DNA from: a bacterium
Lineage (GTDB): Bacteria; UBP18; UBA7526
Direction: 5' to 3'
DNA: 31,573 nt
NCBI GenBank assembly: GCA_011049955.1
Contig: DRGV01000054.1
Coordinates: 1 to 31,573 of the forward strand
Shown one piece after another: positions 22,807 to 29,062 of this stretch. The stretch's first letter is position 1, and every line of letters starts with the position of its first letter. The notes beneath the pieces were generated by a model. That model was not told the origin of the DNA and searched no databases. It worked only from the letters and a program-made list of their open reading frames with translations. Both the position numbers and the translations under genes were made by a program.

Positions 22807-24351
22807 CTAAACTTCTCTCGCTTCTATGCGGGGGAATACTGCTTCTATCTTGCCGATCTTTATTCCTGGAGGAAACTTACCCCATTCCTTTGCTGAATCT
22901 AAAGTCTGTTTATTCAGTTTTTCTTTTATTCCTAGTTGTTTCCATATTTTTTCTGAGGAGGAAGGCATAAAGGGAGAGATCAAAACAGTGGCAATGCGCA
23001 GGGACTCCAGAGAGTTATAGAGAACCGTTCCTAATCTCTTCTCCTTTGCCTTATCTTTCGCTAAAACCCAGGGCTGGGAATAATCGATATACTTATTCGT
23101 CTCCCTGACTAACTTCCAGATTTTTTCCAGGGCCTCGCTGAATTGAAGATTATTCATATTTTTTTCTATCTTGGGCAGAATATCTGAAGCCAAGGATTTT
23201 AATTCTTTATCTTCCGGCTCTTCCCTATCTGGCCTGGGCACTACCCTTTCAAAGTATCTCTTCACCATGGTCAAGGCCCTGCTCACTAAGTTTCCTAAAT
23301 CATTGGCTAAGTCGGAGTTGATGCGATTGATTAAGGCACCCCGGGAGAAGTTGCCATCCAGGCCAAAGGGAACCTCTCTCAATAAGAAATATCTGAAGGC
23401 ATCCACTCCAAACTCATCCACCATCTTATTGGGATCGATGACATTCCCCTTAGACTTACTCATCTTCTCCCCCTCTACTGTCCACCACCCATGGGCAAAT
23501 ATCCTTTTGGGGAGTTCGATCTCTACAGCAAGGAGGATGCAGGGCCAGATGACAGCATGGAACTTTAATATATCCTTTCCCATGATGTGGAGGTCTGCCG
23601 GCCAGAGTCGATTGAACTTCTTCTTATCCTCTAAATAACCAATGGCCGAGATATAATTTGTTAAAGCATCGATCCAGACATAGATGATGTGCTTCTTATC
23701 AACGGGGACCTGAATCCCCCAATCGAAGGCCGTCCTTGAAATGCTTATATCTCTCAGCCCTTCTTTCACGAAGTTTATAATTTCATGACGCCTCGAGATG
23801 GGTTGAATAAAGTCTTCATGTTTTACAATATAGTCCAATAACTCATTCCGATACTTACTCATCTTGAAGAAGTAACTTTCTTCCTTCAATCTTTCTAAAG
23901 ACCTTCCACAGTCCGGGCATTTTTTATCCTTAACCTGAGCATCCGGCCAGAAGGTCTCACAGGGTGTGCAGTAATTCCCCTCGTATTCTCCCTTATAAAT
24001 ATCCCCCTTCTCATATAATTTGTTGAATATCTCTAGGACTACCTTCTTATGTCTTTTTTCCGTAGTCCTGATGAAGTCATCGTAGGAGATATCTAGTTTC
24101 TTCCAGAGGTCGATGAAGGTCACCACTACCTTATCTGCTAAATCCTTTGGTGGAAGGTTGGCCTCCTTGGCTGCCTTCTGAACCTTCAGTCCATGCTCAT
24201 CCGTCCCAGTCAGAAGATAGACATCGTATCCCGCTAACCTCTTGAATCTGGCTAAGGTATCAGCAGCAACGGTAGTATAGGCGTGGCCGATATGGGGAAC
24301 ATCGTTCACATAATACAAGGGCGTGGTTAAATAAAACTTCTCTTTCGCCAT
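22807..24351 (-). CDS. metG: Methionyl-tRNA synthetase
   Basis: The class I synthetase charges tRNA(Met). HIGH is H20-I-G-H23, the zinc knuckle cysteines are C128, C131, C145 and C148 (CTPC...CPDC), and KMSKS is 296-300 (GEKMSKSKGNVIDP). The anticodon-binding helical domain fills the rest and the protein ends at residue 514, without the C-terminal EMAP/Trbp111 dimerisation domain. AAGGAT lies eight bases before the ATG and the mutM stop is just upstream, so metG, mutM and the fusion gene are probably one transcript. In many genomes metG and tatD are neighbours, which fits the gene order here. No insert of repeat origin is visible. Confidence 0.97.
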   Translation of the reverse strand: MAKEKFYLTTPLYYVNDVPHIGHAYTTVAADTLARFKRLAGYDVYLLTGTDEHGLKVQKAAKEANLPPKDLADKVVVTFIDLWKKLDISYDDFIRTTEKRHKKVVLEIFNKLYEKGDIYKGEYEGNYCTPCETFWPDAQVKDKKCPDCGRSLERLKEESYFFKMSKYRNELLDYIVKHEDFIQPISRRHEIINFVKEGLRDISISRTAFDWGIQVPVDKKHIIYVWIDALTNYISAIGYLEDKKKFNRLWPADLHIMGKDILKFHAVIWPCILLAVEIELPKRIFAHGWWTVEGEKMSKSKGNVIDPNKMVDEFGVDAFRYFLLREVPFGLDGNFSRGALINRINSDLANDLGNLVSRALTMVKRYFERVVPRPDREEPEDKELKSLASDILPKIEKNMNNLQFSEALEKIWKLVRETNKYIDYSQPWVLAKDKAKEKRLGTVLYNSLESLRIATVLISPFMPSSSEKIWKQLGIKEKLNKQTLDSAKEWGKFPPGIKIGKIEAVFPRIEAREV

Positions 24352-24363
24352 TTTTTTATCCTT

Positions 24364-25308
24364 TCACTTTTGGCATTCAGGACAGAAGTAGGTGCTTCTA
24401 TTATTCTGTTTGATGCGCTTTATTACGACAGCGCGTTCCCTTGCCCTGTCTAATAAAGACGCGCTGGAGTAACAAAGTTCTTCACGAAGCGAAGGCTTCT
24501 TTATCCTTCCTCTACAGCCAGGCACCGACTGGTGCCTGGCACAGCGGAAGCACTTCTCTCCCTCTCTACGATAAACCCTGAGTTTGAACTGAAAGGAACC
24601 TTTTCTTCCTTTAGCATCCACATAAGAATCGATAGAAGTACCATGACTAAGAATGGCTCCCATCAAAACTTTCTGAATTGTACTATGAAGTCTCTTTACT
24701 TCCTTATCTGAAAGAGAATCTGTTCTTCTCAAAGGACTTATTCGTGCCCGATAAAGGCTCTCTGAAACATAGATATTGCCTAATCCAGCGAGGAATTGCT
24801 GATTTAACAATAGGGGCTTGATCCTTGCCTTATGCCTCTTCAATGAATCCTTAAAAGCCTGAGGAGTGAATTCTCTACTCAGAGGCTCTGGGCCGAGATT
24901 AATTAATCTTGAGAATCTCTTCAATCCTTCTTTAGGGATTAAATAGGCTCCTCCAAATCCCCTCATATCGACAAAGTGTAAAATTTCCTTATCGCTTAAA
25001 GTAAATATTACTCGGCTGAATCTCTTGTTGTAGTCAGATATTCCTTCGTTTGTCTTGGAATGAATGAGCCTTCCCGTCATTCCCAGATGGATGACCAGGC
25101 TCCTGCCAGATTTTAAAGAGAAGATGAGGTACTTTCCCCTTCGAGAAAGGGATTTAAAAGTATCGCCTTTTAATTCTTGAATGAATTTTTTGCCAGAAGT
25201 ATTCTTAATCGCCCTAGCTGATCTTACCTCAATCTTTTTAATCCGCTTGCCTTTTATAACATTCCTTAAGTTCTCTTTGATGGTTTCTACTTCTGGTAGT
25301 TCAGGCAC
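24364..25308 (-). CDS. mutM: Formamidopyrimidine-DNA glycosylase with an enlarged zinc-finger loop
   Basis: MutM removes 8-oxoguanine and formamidopyrimidines and cuts the abasic site. The N-terminal PELPEVE (catalytic P2, E3), K59 in RRGKY, and the helix-two-turn-helix FLAGLGNIYVSESLYRARISP (172-192) are intact. The zinc finger should be C-x2-C-x16-C-x2-C; here C253/C256 and C309/C312 are 52 residues apart. The ~36 extra residues come from repeat DNA, including a perfect hairpin and a copy of the 1957-type repeat. All four Cys remain, so a zinc site could still form. The start is GTG, since only that frame gives Pro at position 2 after Met removal; GGGAGGA is just upstream. At 314 residues it exceeds the usual ~270. 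Confidence 0.94.
   Translation of the reverse strand: MPELPEVETIKENLRNVIKGKRIKKIEVRSARAIKNTSGKKFIQELKGDTFKSLSRRGKYLIFSLKSGRSLVIHLGMTGRLIHSKTNEGISDYNKRFSRVIFTLSDKEILHFVDMRGFGGAYLIPKEGLKRFSRLINLGPEPLSREFTPQAFKDSLKRHKARIKPLLLNQQFLAGLGNIYVSESLYRARISPLRRTDSLSDKEVKRLHSTIQKVLMGAILSHGTSIDSYVDAKGRKGSFQFKLRVYRREGEKCFRCARHQSVPGCRGRIKKPSLREELCYSSASLLDRARERAVVIKRIKQNNRSTYFCPECQK
24431..24541. repeat. Composite repeat insert in the mutM zinc finger
   Basis: The perfect 10-bp hairpin GCCAGGCACC-GACT-GGTGCCTGGC is at 24517-24540. Next to it lies a copy of the dispersed repeat, AACAAAGTTCTTCACGAAGC then GAAGGCTTC (24471-24499). Confidence 0.85.
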
Positions 25309-25345
25309 ATTTCCTCCCTGCTCACTTTCTCACCTGCCCCGTTAG
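25309..25345. repeat. 8-base word array carrying the mutM ribosome site
   Basis: TTTCCTCC, CTGCTCAC, TTTCTCAC, CTGCCCCG in series. The first word, read on the minus strand, is the GGAGGAAA that serves mutM. Confidence 0.75.
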
Positions 25346-25399
25346 AGACGCGCTTGTACTTTCAATTTACCCTTCAGTCTCTTTCAGGGCCCGCTCACT

Positions 25400-25452
25400 T
25401 TTCGGAGCGAAGCGGAGATCCCGACCCCTAGCTTCGTGCTTGTCGGGGCCCA
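25400..25452. repeat. Repeat and hairpin over the ricT stop
   Basis: GGAGCGAAGCGGAG is followed by TCCCGACCCC...CTTGTCGGGG, which can form a stem of about 7 pairs (CCCGACC region against GTCGGGG). The last RicT residues (GPRQARS) and its TAG stop are inside. Confidence 0.6.
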
Positions 25453-26249
25453 CTTTCTCCCTTGAGTTTTTCTACTGGAATCTCGACTTTCCTTCCATCC
25501 TCTAGCTCAACTACTACACTTTTCTTTATGATATTCACACTCTTTATCTTACCCACCCCTTGAGGAATGGTTATCTTACTCCCTTCCTTGGGCAATTTTT
25601 TCTTCTCTTCTCTATAGGTCTCGCTCTCATAGGCCAGACAGCACATGAGCCTTCCACACATCCCGGAGAGTTTGACAGGATTCAGGGCCAGATCCTGAAC
25701 CTTGGCCATCTTCATGGAGACTGGCCGGAATTCTTTTAAGAAAGCAGTGCAGCATAAGGACCTTCCACAGGGACCAAATCCGCCATGCAGCCGAGCCTCA
25801 TCTCTTACCCCTATTTGGCGGAGTTCGATCCGGGCCTTGAACTCACGGGCTAAATCCTTCACCAATTCCCGAAAGTCTACCCGGTCTGGAGAGACAAAGT
25901 AGAAGGTTATCTTGCTCCCGTCGAAAAGATACTCAACCCTGGTGAGTTTCATGGGAAGTTCTCTCTTTTTAATCCTCTCCCGACAGAACCTGAAAGCCTC
26001 TTTCTCCTTTCTTTCATTCTCCTTCAATTGTTCAAAATCCTCATCTGTTGCCTTCCTGATTACCTTTCCCAGGAAACCCTTTATCTCTTTCCTCTCCACC
26101 ATCCGGGGCCCGAATACCACCCTTCCGAACTCCCCTCCTCTCTCTGTCTGGAGAATGCAGGTATCTCCAACATTCAAATCCAGGCCCTGGGAATCAAAGG
26201 GATAAGTGGGGCTGGCGTCCTTAAACTTTATCTCAACGATCTCAATCAT
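25428..26249 (-). CDS. ricT: PSP1-domain protein RicT (YaaT)
   Basis: RicT is the PSP1-domain member of the Ric complex that in B. subtilis carries [4Fe-4S] clusters and acts with RNase Y in mRNA processing. The cysteine motifs CGRSLCC (161-167) and CGRLMCC (198-204) are intact, within the PSP1 core RLHGGFGPCGRSLCC and SGMCGRLMCCLAYE. A KOW-like end (GVGKIKSVNIIKKSVVVELEDG) follows. The ATG lies inside the 3' end of holB, with AGGAGAG seven bases upstream, so the two are coupled. The order holB-ricT is also found in B. subtilis. RicA and RicF are not in the window. The last residues come from repeat DNA. Confidence 0.93.
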   Translation of the reverse strand: MIEIVEIKFKDASPTYPFDSQGLDLNVGDTCILQTERGGEFGRVVFGPRMVERKEIKGFLGKVIRKATDEDFEQLKENERKEKEAFRFCRERIKKRELPMKLTRVEYLFDGSKITFYFVSPDRVDFRELVKDLAREFKARIELRQIGVRDEARLHGGFGPCGRSLCCTAFLKEFRPVSMKMAKVQDLALNPVKLSGMCGRLMCCLAYESETYREEKKKLPKEGSKITIPQGVGKIKSVNIIKKSVVVELEDGRKVEIPVEKLKGESGPRQARS

Positions 26250-27240
26250 TAATCTCTCCTATCTTTAAAAGCAAGGTCTCTATTGCTAACTGGGGATTAA
26301 CATTCCTTTTGATATAGTCTATTGTTCTTAAAATAAGAGAGAGTACTTCTTCTATCTCCTCTTTTGAATACTTCTCTACTTCTTTGGCTATCCCTTCCTT
26401 TTTATCTATGTTGACCAAGGAAGCAAAACCTTCTGATTCCTTAAAGACGAGGAGGTCTCGATACCAGCTGGAAAGAATGCTCAATATAAAGGGGATCTGG
26501 TCTCTATCCTGGGTAAACTCCCGAGCAGTTTGAAAGATTTCTTCCATATCTTTAAGGAATGTCTTTGCTATTAAGTCTATAACTCGGTTCCTCAACTCCT
26601 TCTTTTCTGAGTTTGCAATCCTTAAGGCCTTTCCGAGGCTTCCTTCCGAGAGATTTGAGGCCATATAGGCCTCATCTTTTGTGATTCCTTCTTTTTTAAT
26701 CAAAAGACCCGCGATGACTTTGGTGGAGAGAGGCTTGAATCTGACTAACTGGCAGCGGGAAATAATGGTGGGGAGTAGTCCATGGATATTGGAAGTGGTG
26801 AGGATAAAGAGCATCTCTCCTTGTGGTTCTTCTAAAGTCTTCAAGAGGGAGTTGGCTGCTGGTTGAGTCATGGCACTTGCCTCCAGAATGATATAGACCT
26901 TCTTCCTTCCTTCTAAGGGCTTGAAAGAAGCCTCCCTGCGAATCTTTCGCATCTCCTCAATCTTTATAGAGTTTCCGACTGGCTCAACTATCTTTACATC
27001 CGGATACTCACTCAAGTTAATTCGGATACAATTTCTACATTCATCGCAGGAATCGTCCCCCACCTTTGCAAAGGTGGGGGATTGGCAGTTTAGTGCCTTA
27101 ACAAGGGTTTTGGCAGTGAGCCTTTTACCCACACCATCTGGCCCGACAAAGAGGTAGGCATGGGATAGACGATTATTTCTGATGGCGCTTTGAAGTATTC
27201 TAATCGCCCCCTCTTGCCCAATAATATTCCTAAAACTCAT
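26242..27240 (-). CDS. holB: DNA polymerase III delta' subunit with an enlarged zinc module
   Basis: HolB is the AAA+-fold delta' subunit of the clamp loader that opens and places the sliding clamp. The P-loop-like GPDGVGKR is at 33-40, the SRC motif in ISRCQLVRF, and FILTTSN is in the sensor region. The zinc module has C52, C65, C68 and C71, i.e. C-x12-C-x2-C-x2-C, where E. coli has C-x8-C. The extra residues SPTFAKVG come from a perfect 24-base palindrome (27057-27080). GGTGGAAGG stands before the ATG. It precedes ricT with an 8-base overlap. A long repeat-rich gap of 538 bases is upstream. Confidence 0.93.
   Translation of the reverse strand: MSFRNIIGQEGAIRILQSAIRNNRLSHAYLFVGPDGVGKRLTAKTLVKALNCQSPTFAKVGDDSCDECRNCIRINLSEYPDVKIVEPVGNSIKIEEMRKIRREASFKPLEGRKKVYIILEASAMTQPAANSLLKTLEEPQGEMLFILTTSNIHGLLPTIISRCQLVRFKPLSTKVIAGLLIKKEGITKDEAYMASNLSEGSLGKALRIANSEKKELRNRVIDLIAKTFLKDMEEIFQTAREFTQDRDQIPFILSILSSWYRDLLVFKESEGFASLVNIDKKEGIAKEVEKYSKEEIEEVLSLILRTIDYIKRNVNPQLAIETLLLKIGEIND
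27057..27080. repeat. Perfect 24-base palindrome inside holB
   Basis: CCCCCACCTTTG is followed directly by its exact complement CAAAGGTGGGGG. It encodes the loop between the first and second zinc cysteines. Confidence 0.93.
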
Positions 27241-27287
27241 CCTTCCACCTTTAAATCCGTAGCTACTATCTCAAGGTAAATGAAATG

Positions 27288-27330
27288 CGTTGAGTATCCG
27301 TGTTGTTATCCGTCTGTATCTGTATCGTGG
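27288..27330. repeat. 10-base word array (ATCCGTG type)
   Basis: GAGTATCCGT, GTTGTTATCCGT, CTGTATCTGT, ATCGTGG. This is a decayed member of the family at 1418-1506. Confidence 0.6.
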
Positions 27331-27536
27331 GGATAACTTGTGGATAACTCTAAATGTAAACCTGTACGTAGAGGTCAATTAGTCCTCTTTAGTCTCCATC
27401 CTTGAATCTATAGTCGATATTGACTCTAAGTCGTTTATTCATACAGGTTTAGCGAGATTAGATACTGATTTTATAGACTCCTTGGCTTCAGGGCTTCTCA
27501 GGGACTTTTCGACGAAATGGGATGGACTGTGGATAA
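27328..27536 (+). promoter_or_regulatory. DnaA-box-like sites
   Basis: TGTGGATAA, the complement of the DnaA box TTATCCACA, occurs exactly at 27339-27347 and 27528-27536, and with one mismatch at 27328-27336. All have the same direction and are followed by CTTG or CTC. AT-rich unwinding sequence is not obvious, so the role is open. Confidence 0.45.
27358..27450. repeat. Inverted repeat with AAACCTGTA / TACAGGTTT arms
   Basis: Nine-base perfect arms lie at 27358-27366 and 27442-27450. Inside is AGTCGATATTGACT, itself an inverted repeat. It lies between the two exact DnaA-box-like sites. Confidence 0.65.
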
Positions 27537-27544
27537 CTTGGCCT

Positions 27545-27610
27545 AATCAGGCTATCAGCTACAAGCCTCAATCTGCATGTGGCCTGTGGCTTGAGGCCTG
27601 AAGCCCCTAA
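27545..27610. repeat. 7-base word array
   Basis: CAGCTAC, AAGCCTC, AATCTGC, ATGTGGC, CTGTGGC, TTGAGGC, CTGAAGC. It is related to 5276-5352 and 12462-12565. Confidence 0.7.
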
Positions 27611-27659
27611 CTTCTCATAATCCTAGTCGCTTCTGTTATCTGGCCTATCCCATCTCTAA

Positions 27660-27728
27660 GGGTTACACGGGAAACAGGGGTCATAGGGGTAACAGGGGTT
27701 AAACCCTTGTTACGCTTGTTCCCCCTCT
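27660..27728. repeat. 9-base fold-back array
   Basis: ACGGGAAAC, AGGGGTCAT, AGGGGTAAC, AGGGGTTAA, then ACCCTTGTT, ACGCTTGTT, CCCCC as the return arm. It could act as a weak terminator after mogA, but lacks a clear T run. Confidence 0.65.
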
Positions 27729-27746
27729 GTATTTTTGCGTATCAAT

Positions 27747-27775
27747 ATTTTACCACAATCTCTACTGAATTAAAA
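27747..27775 (-). promoter_or_regulatory. Extended -10 promoter candidate for holB-ricT
   Basis: On the minus strand TGTGG precedes TAAAAT (27752-27747); the -35 TTTTAA is poor at 17 bases. The TGTGGTA block is shared with 9256-9286 and 13331-13359. Confidence 0.4.
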
Positions 27776-27778
27776 GTA

Positions 27779-28321
27779 CTATCTACCACACTCACCTGTT
27801 TCCCCTTTTAATATTTCAATTCCGTGCTTCAGTGCTGGTAGAATAACCTCAAGGTTTTCTCTAACGGCCTTGGGGCTTCCTGGCAGGTTAACGATGAGGC
27901 TCTTCTTTCGTGTTCCCACTATTGCTCGGGAAAGCATGCTGAAGGGGGTCTTCTCCAATCCCTTTATTCTCATAGCTTCTACGAAACCAGGTACTTCCTT
28001 CTCAATTACCTCTTTCGTTGCCTCTGGAGTAACGTCTCTTGGCCCAATTCCTGTTCCTCCACTGGTCAGGATCAGATCTATACTGTCTTTATCCACCCAC
28101 TCTTTTAATCTTCTACAGATTATCTCTTTTTCATCGGGTATAATTTCATACTTGATAACTTGATAGATTGCCTGCCCCGTAGGAGTCTGACCGCCTCTGG
28201 CGGACGGACGACTTTTCGGGGGTAGTTTAGAAATTATTTTCCTGATTGCTGGACCGCTCTCATCCTTCCTCTCTCCCCGTGAAGCCTTATCACTGATAAC
28301 TAATATCCCTACTTTAATCAT
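27779..28321 (-). CDS. mogA: Molybdopterin adenylyltransferase, MogA/MoaB family
   Basis: The enzyme adenylylates molybdopterin, the step before molybdate insertion. The GILVISDKASRGERKDESGP start, TSGGTGIGPRDVTPEAT (86-102), and VNLPGSPKAVRENL (144-157) are typical. Residues about 34-53 (PPKSRPSARGGQTPTGQAIY) have no counterpart in relatives, where the helix runs directly into the YEIIPDE strand. The extra DNA holds the CCGCC-TCT-GGCGG palindrome. At 180 residues it is about 20 longer than usual. AAGGAG lies seven bases before the ATG. It belongs to a Moco group with moaC and moaA. MogA and MoaB cannot be told apart with certainty here. Confidence 0.92.
   Translation of the reverse strand: MIKVGILVISDKASRGERKDESGPAIRKIISKLPPKSRPSARGGQTPTGQAIYQVIKYEIIPDEKEIICRRLKEWVDKDSIDLILTSGGTGIGPRDVTPEATKEVIEKEVPGFVEAMRIKGLEKTPFSMLSRAIVGTRKKSLIVNLPGSPKAVRENLEVILPALKHGIEILKGETGECGR
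28163..28222. repeat. Palindromic insert inside mogA
   Basis: CCGCC-TCT-GGCGG at 28191-28203 is the core of the palindrome seen in full at 13247-13274. The neighbouring sequence TGCCTGCCCCGTAGGAG is also unlike the gene around it. Confidence 0.78.
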
Positions 28322-28344
28322 GTTTACTCCTTAAAGAATTCAAT

Positions 28345-28535
28345 GATTAGAATGGATTAGTAGGGAATAGCACGGAAATCTTTAAATCACAAGCACCAAA
28401 TCACAAATCACAGACAATATACAATGACCAAATGACCGAAATTACAAATACTGGTTTTGGACATTGTAATTTTGAATTTGTAATTTGTTTGGGATTTGGA
28501 ATTTGTTATTTGGAATTTACCAATCCCTACTAGTC
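28345..28535. repeat. Fold-back 7-base word element, copy 2
   Basis: The outer arms GATTAGTAGGGA (28355-28366) and TCCCTACTAGTC (28524-28535) match at 11 of 12 positions. They enclose AATCACA, AGCACCA, AATCACA words and the return words TTTGTAA, TTTGGAA. 28396-28443 is the near-identical block shared with 4048-4095. The moaC stop is at the right edge. Confidence 0.85.
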
Positions 28536-29006
28536 CCTTCTGACGAAGGTTCCGCTCTTTCCTCCGGTCTTCTTAAGTAACTTCACATCTGAGATGACCA
28601 TTCCCCTATCTACTGCCTTGCACATATCGTAGATGGTTAAGGCACTGATACTTGCTGCTATTAAGGCCTCCATCTCCACCCCAGTCCTTCCCAGACACTT
28701 CACCTTTGAAATTATTTTGATTCTATTCTTTCCTTTTAAGTCAAAAGTAATATCGATATTGCTGATTTCCAAGGGATGACACATGGGAATGAGTCCACTT
28801 GTCCTTTTGGCAGCCATGATTCCCGCCACTTTGGCCACAGATAAGACATCCCCTTTTGCCATTTTACCCTCTTTGATCATCTTTAGAGTCTCAGGCTTCA
28901 TAATGACATCCGCAGAAGTTATTGCCTCTCTTTTGGTTACTTTCTTCCCACTGACATCTACCATCTTAGCCCTTCCCTCTCTATCAAAATGCGTTAATTG
29001 TCCCAT
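28530..29006 (-). CDS. moaC: Cyclic pyranopterin monophosphate synthase MoaC
   Basis: MoaC converts the product of MoaA into cyclic pyranopterin monophosphate, the first stable Moco intermediate. KRTSGLIPMCHPL (67-79), GRTGVEMEALIAAS (106-119), DMCKAVDRGM (127-136) and LLKKTGGKSG (143-152) are complete, and 158 residues is the normal size. AGGAGGT lies six bases before the ATG. The gene is close downstream of moaA and followed by a repeat element and mogA, so the order is moaA-moaC-mogA. The stop codon lies inside the outer arm of the repeat element. No insert is present in the protein. Confidence 0.96.
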   Translation of the reverse strand: MGQLTHFDREGRAKMVDVSGKKVTKREAITSADVIMKPETLKMIKEGKMAKGDVLSVAKVAGIMAAKRTSGLIPMCHPLEISNIDITFDLKGKNRIKIISKVKCLGRTGVEMEALIAASISALTIYDMCKAVDRGMVISDVKLLKKTGGKSGTFVRRD

Positions 29007-29017
29007 TCCCTACCTCC

Positions 29018-29062
29018 TAAAACCCGTGCTCATCCGTAAAGAATCCGTACTCATCCGTGTTT
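29018..29062. repeat. 10-base word array between moaA and moaC
   Basis: CCGTGCTCAT, CCGTAAAGAAT, CCGTACTCAT, CCGTGTTTTC. It directly abuts the moaA stop. Confidence 0.8.

Larger units (their letters stand above)
27241..27778. other. 538-base gap without a gene
   Basis: It holds a 10-base array, DnaA-box-like sites, a 93-base inverted repeat, a 7-base array, a 9-base array and a promoter candidate, each listed separately. I see no reading frame, tRNA or known riboswitch in it. Confidence 0.7.

Noticed and set aside
25985..26005. KEAFRF in RicT as a copy of the repeat in the SuhB tail
   Set aside because: The peptide agrees but the DNA does not continue to match, so this is probably chance in a conserved helix.
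27241..27778. tRNA or riboswitch in the long gap
   Set aside because: No cloverleaf arms, no CCA-type end and no known aptamer core could be found by eye.
670..29062. CRISPR arrays
   Set aside because: Repeats are 7-10 bases, contiguous and drifting; there are no 25-40 base direct repeats with unique spacers and no cas genes.
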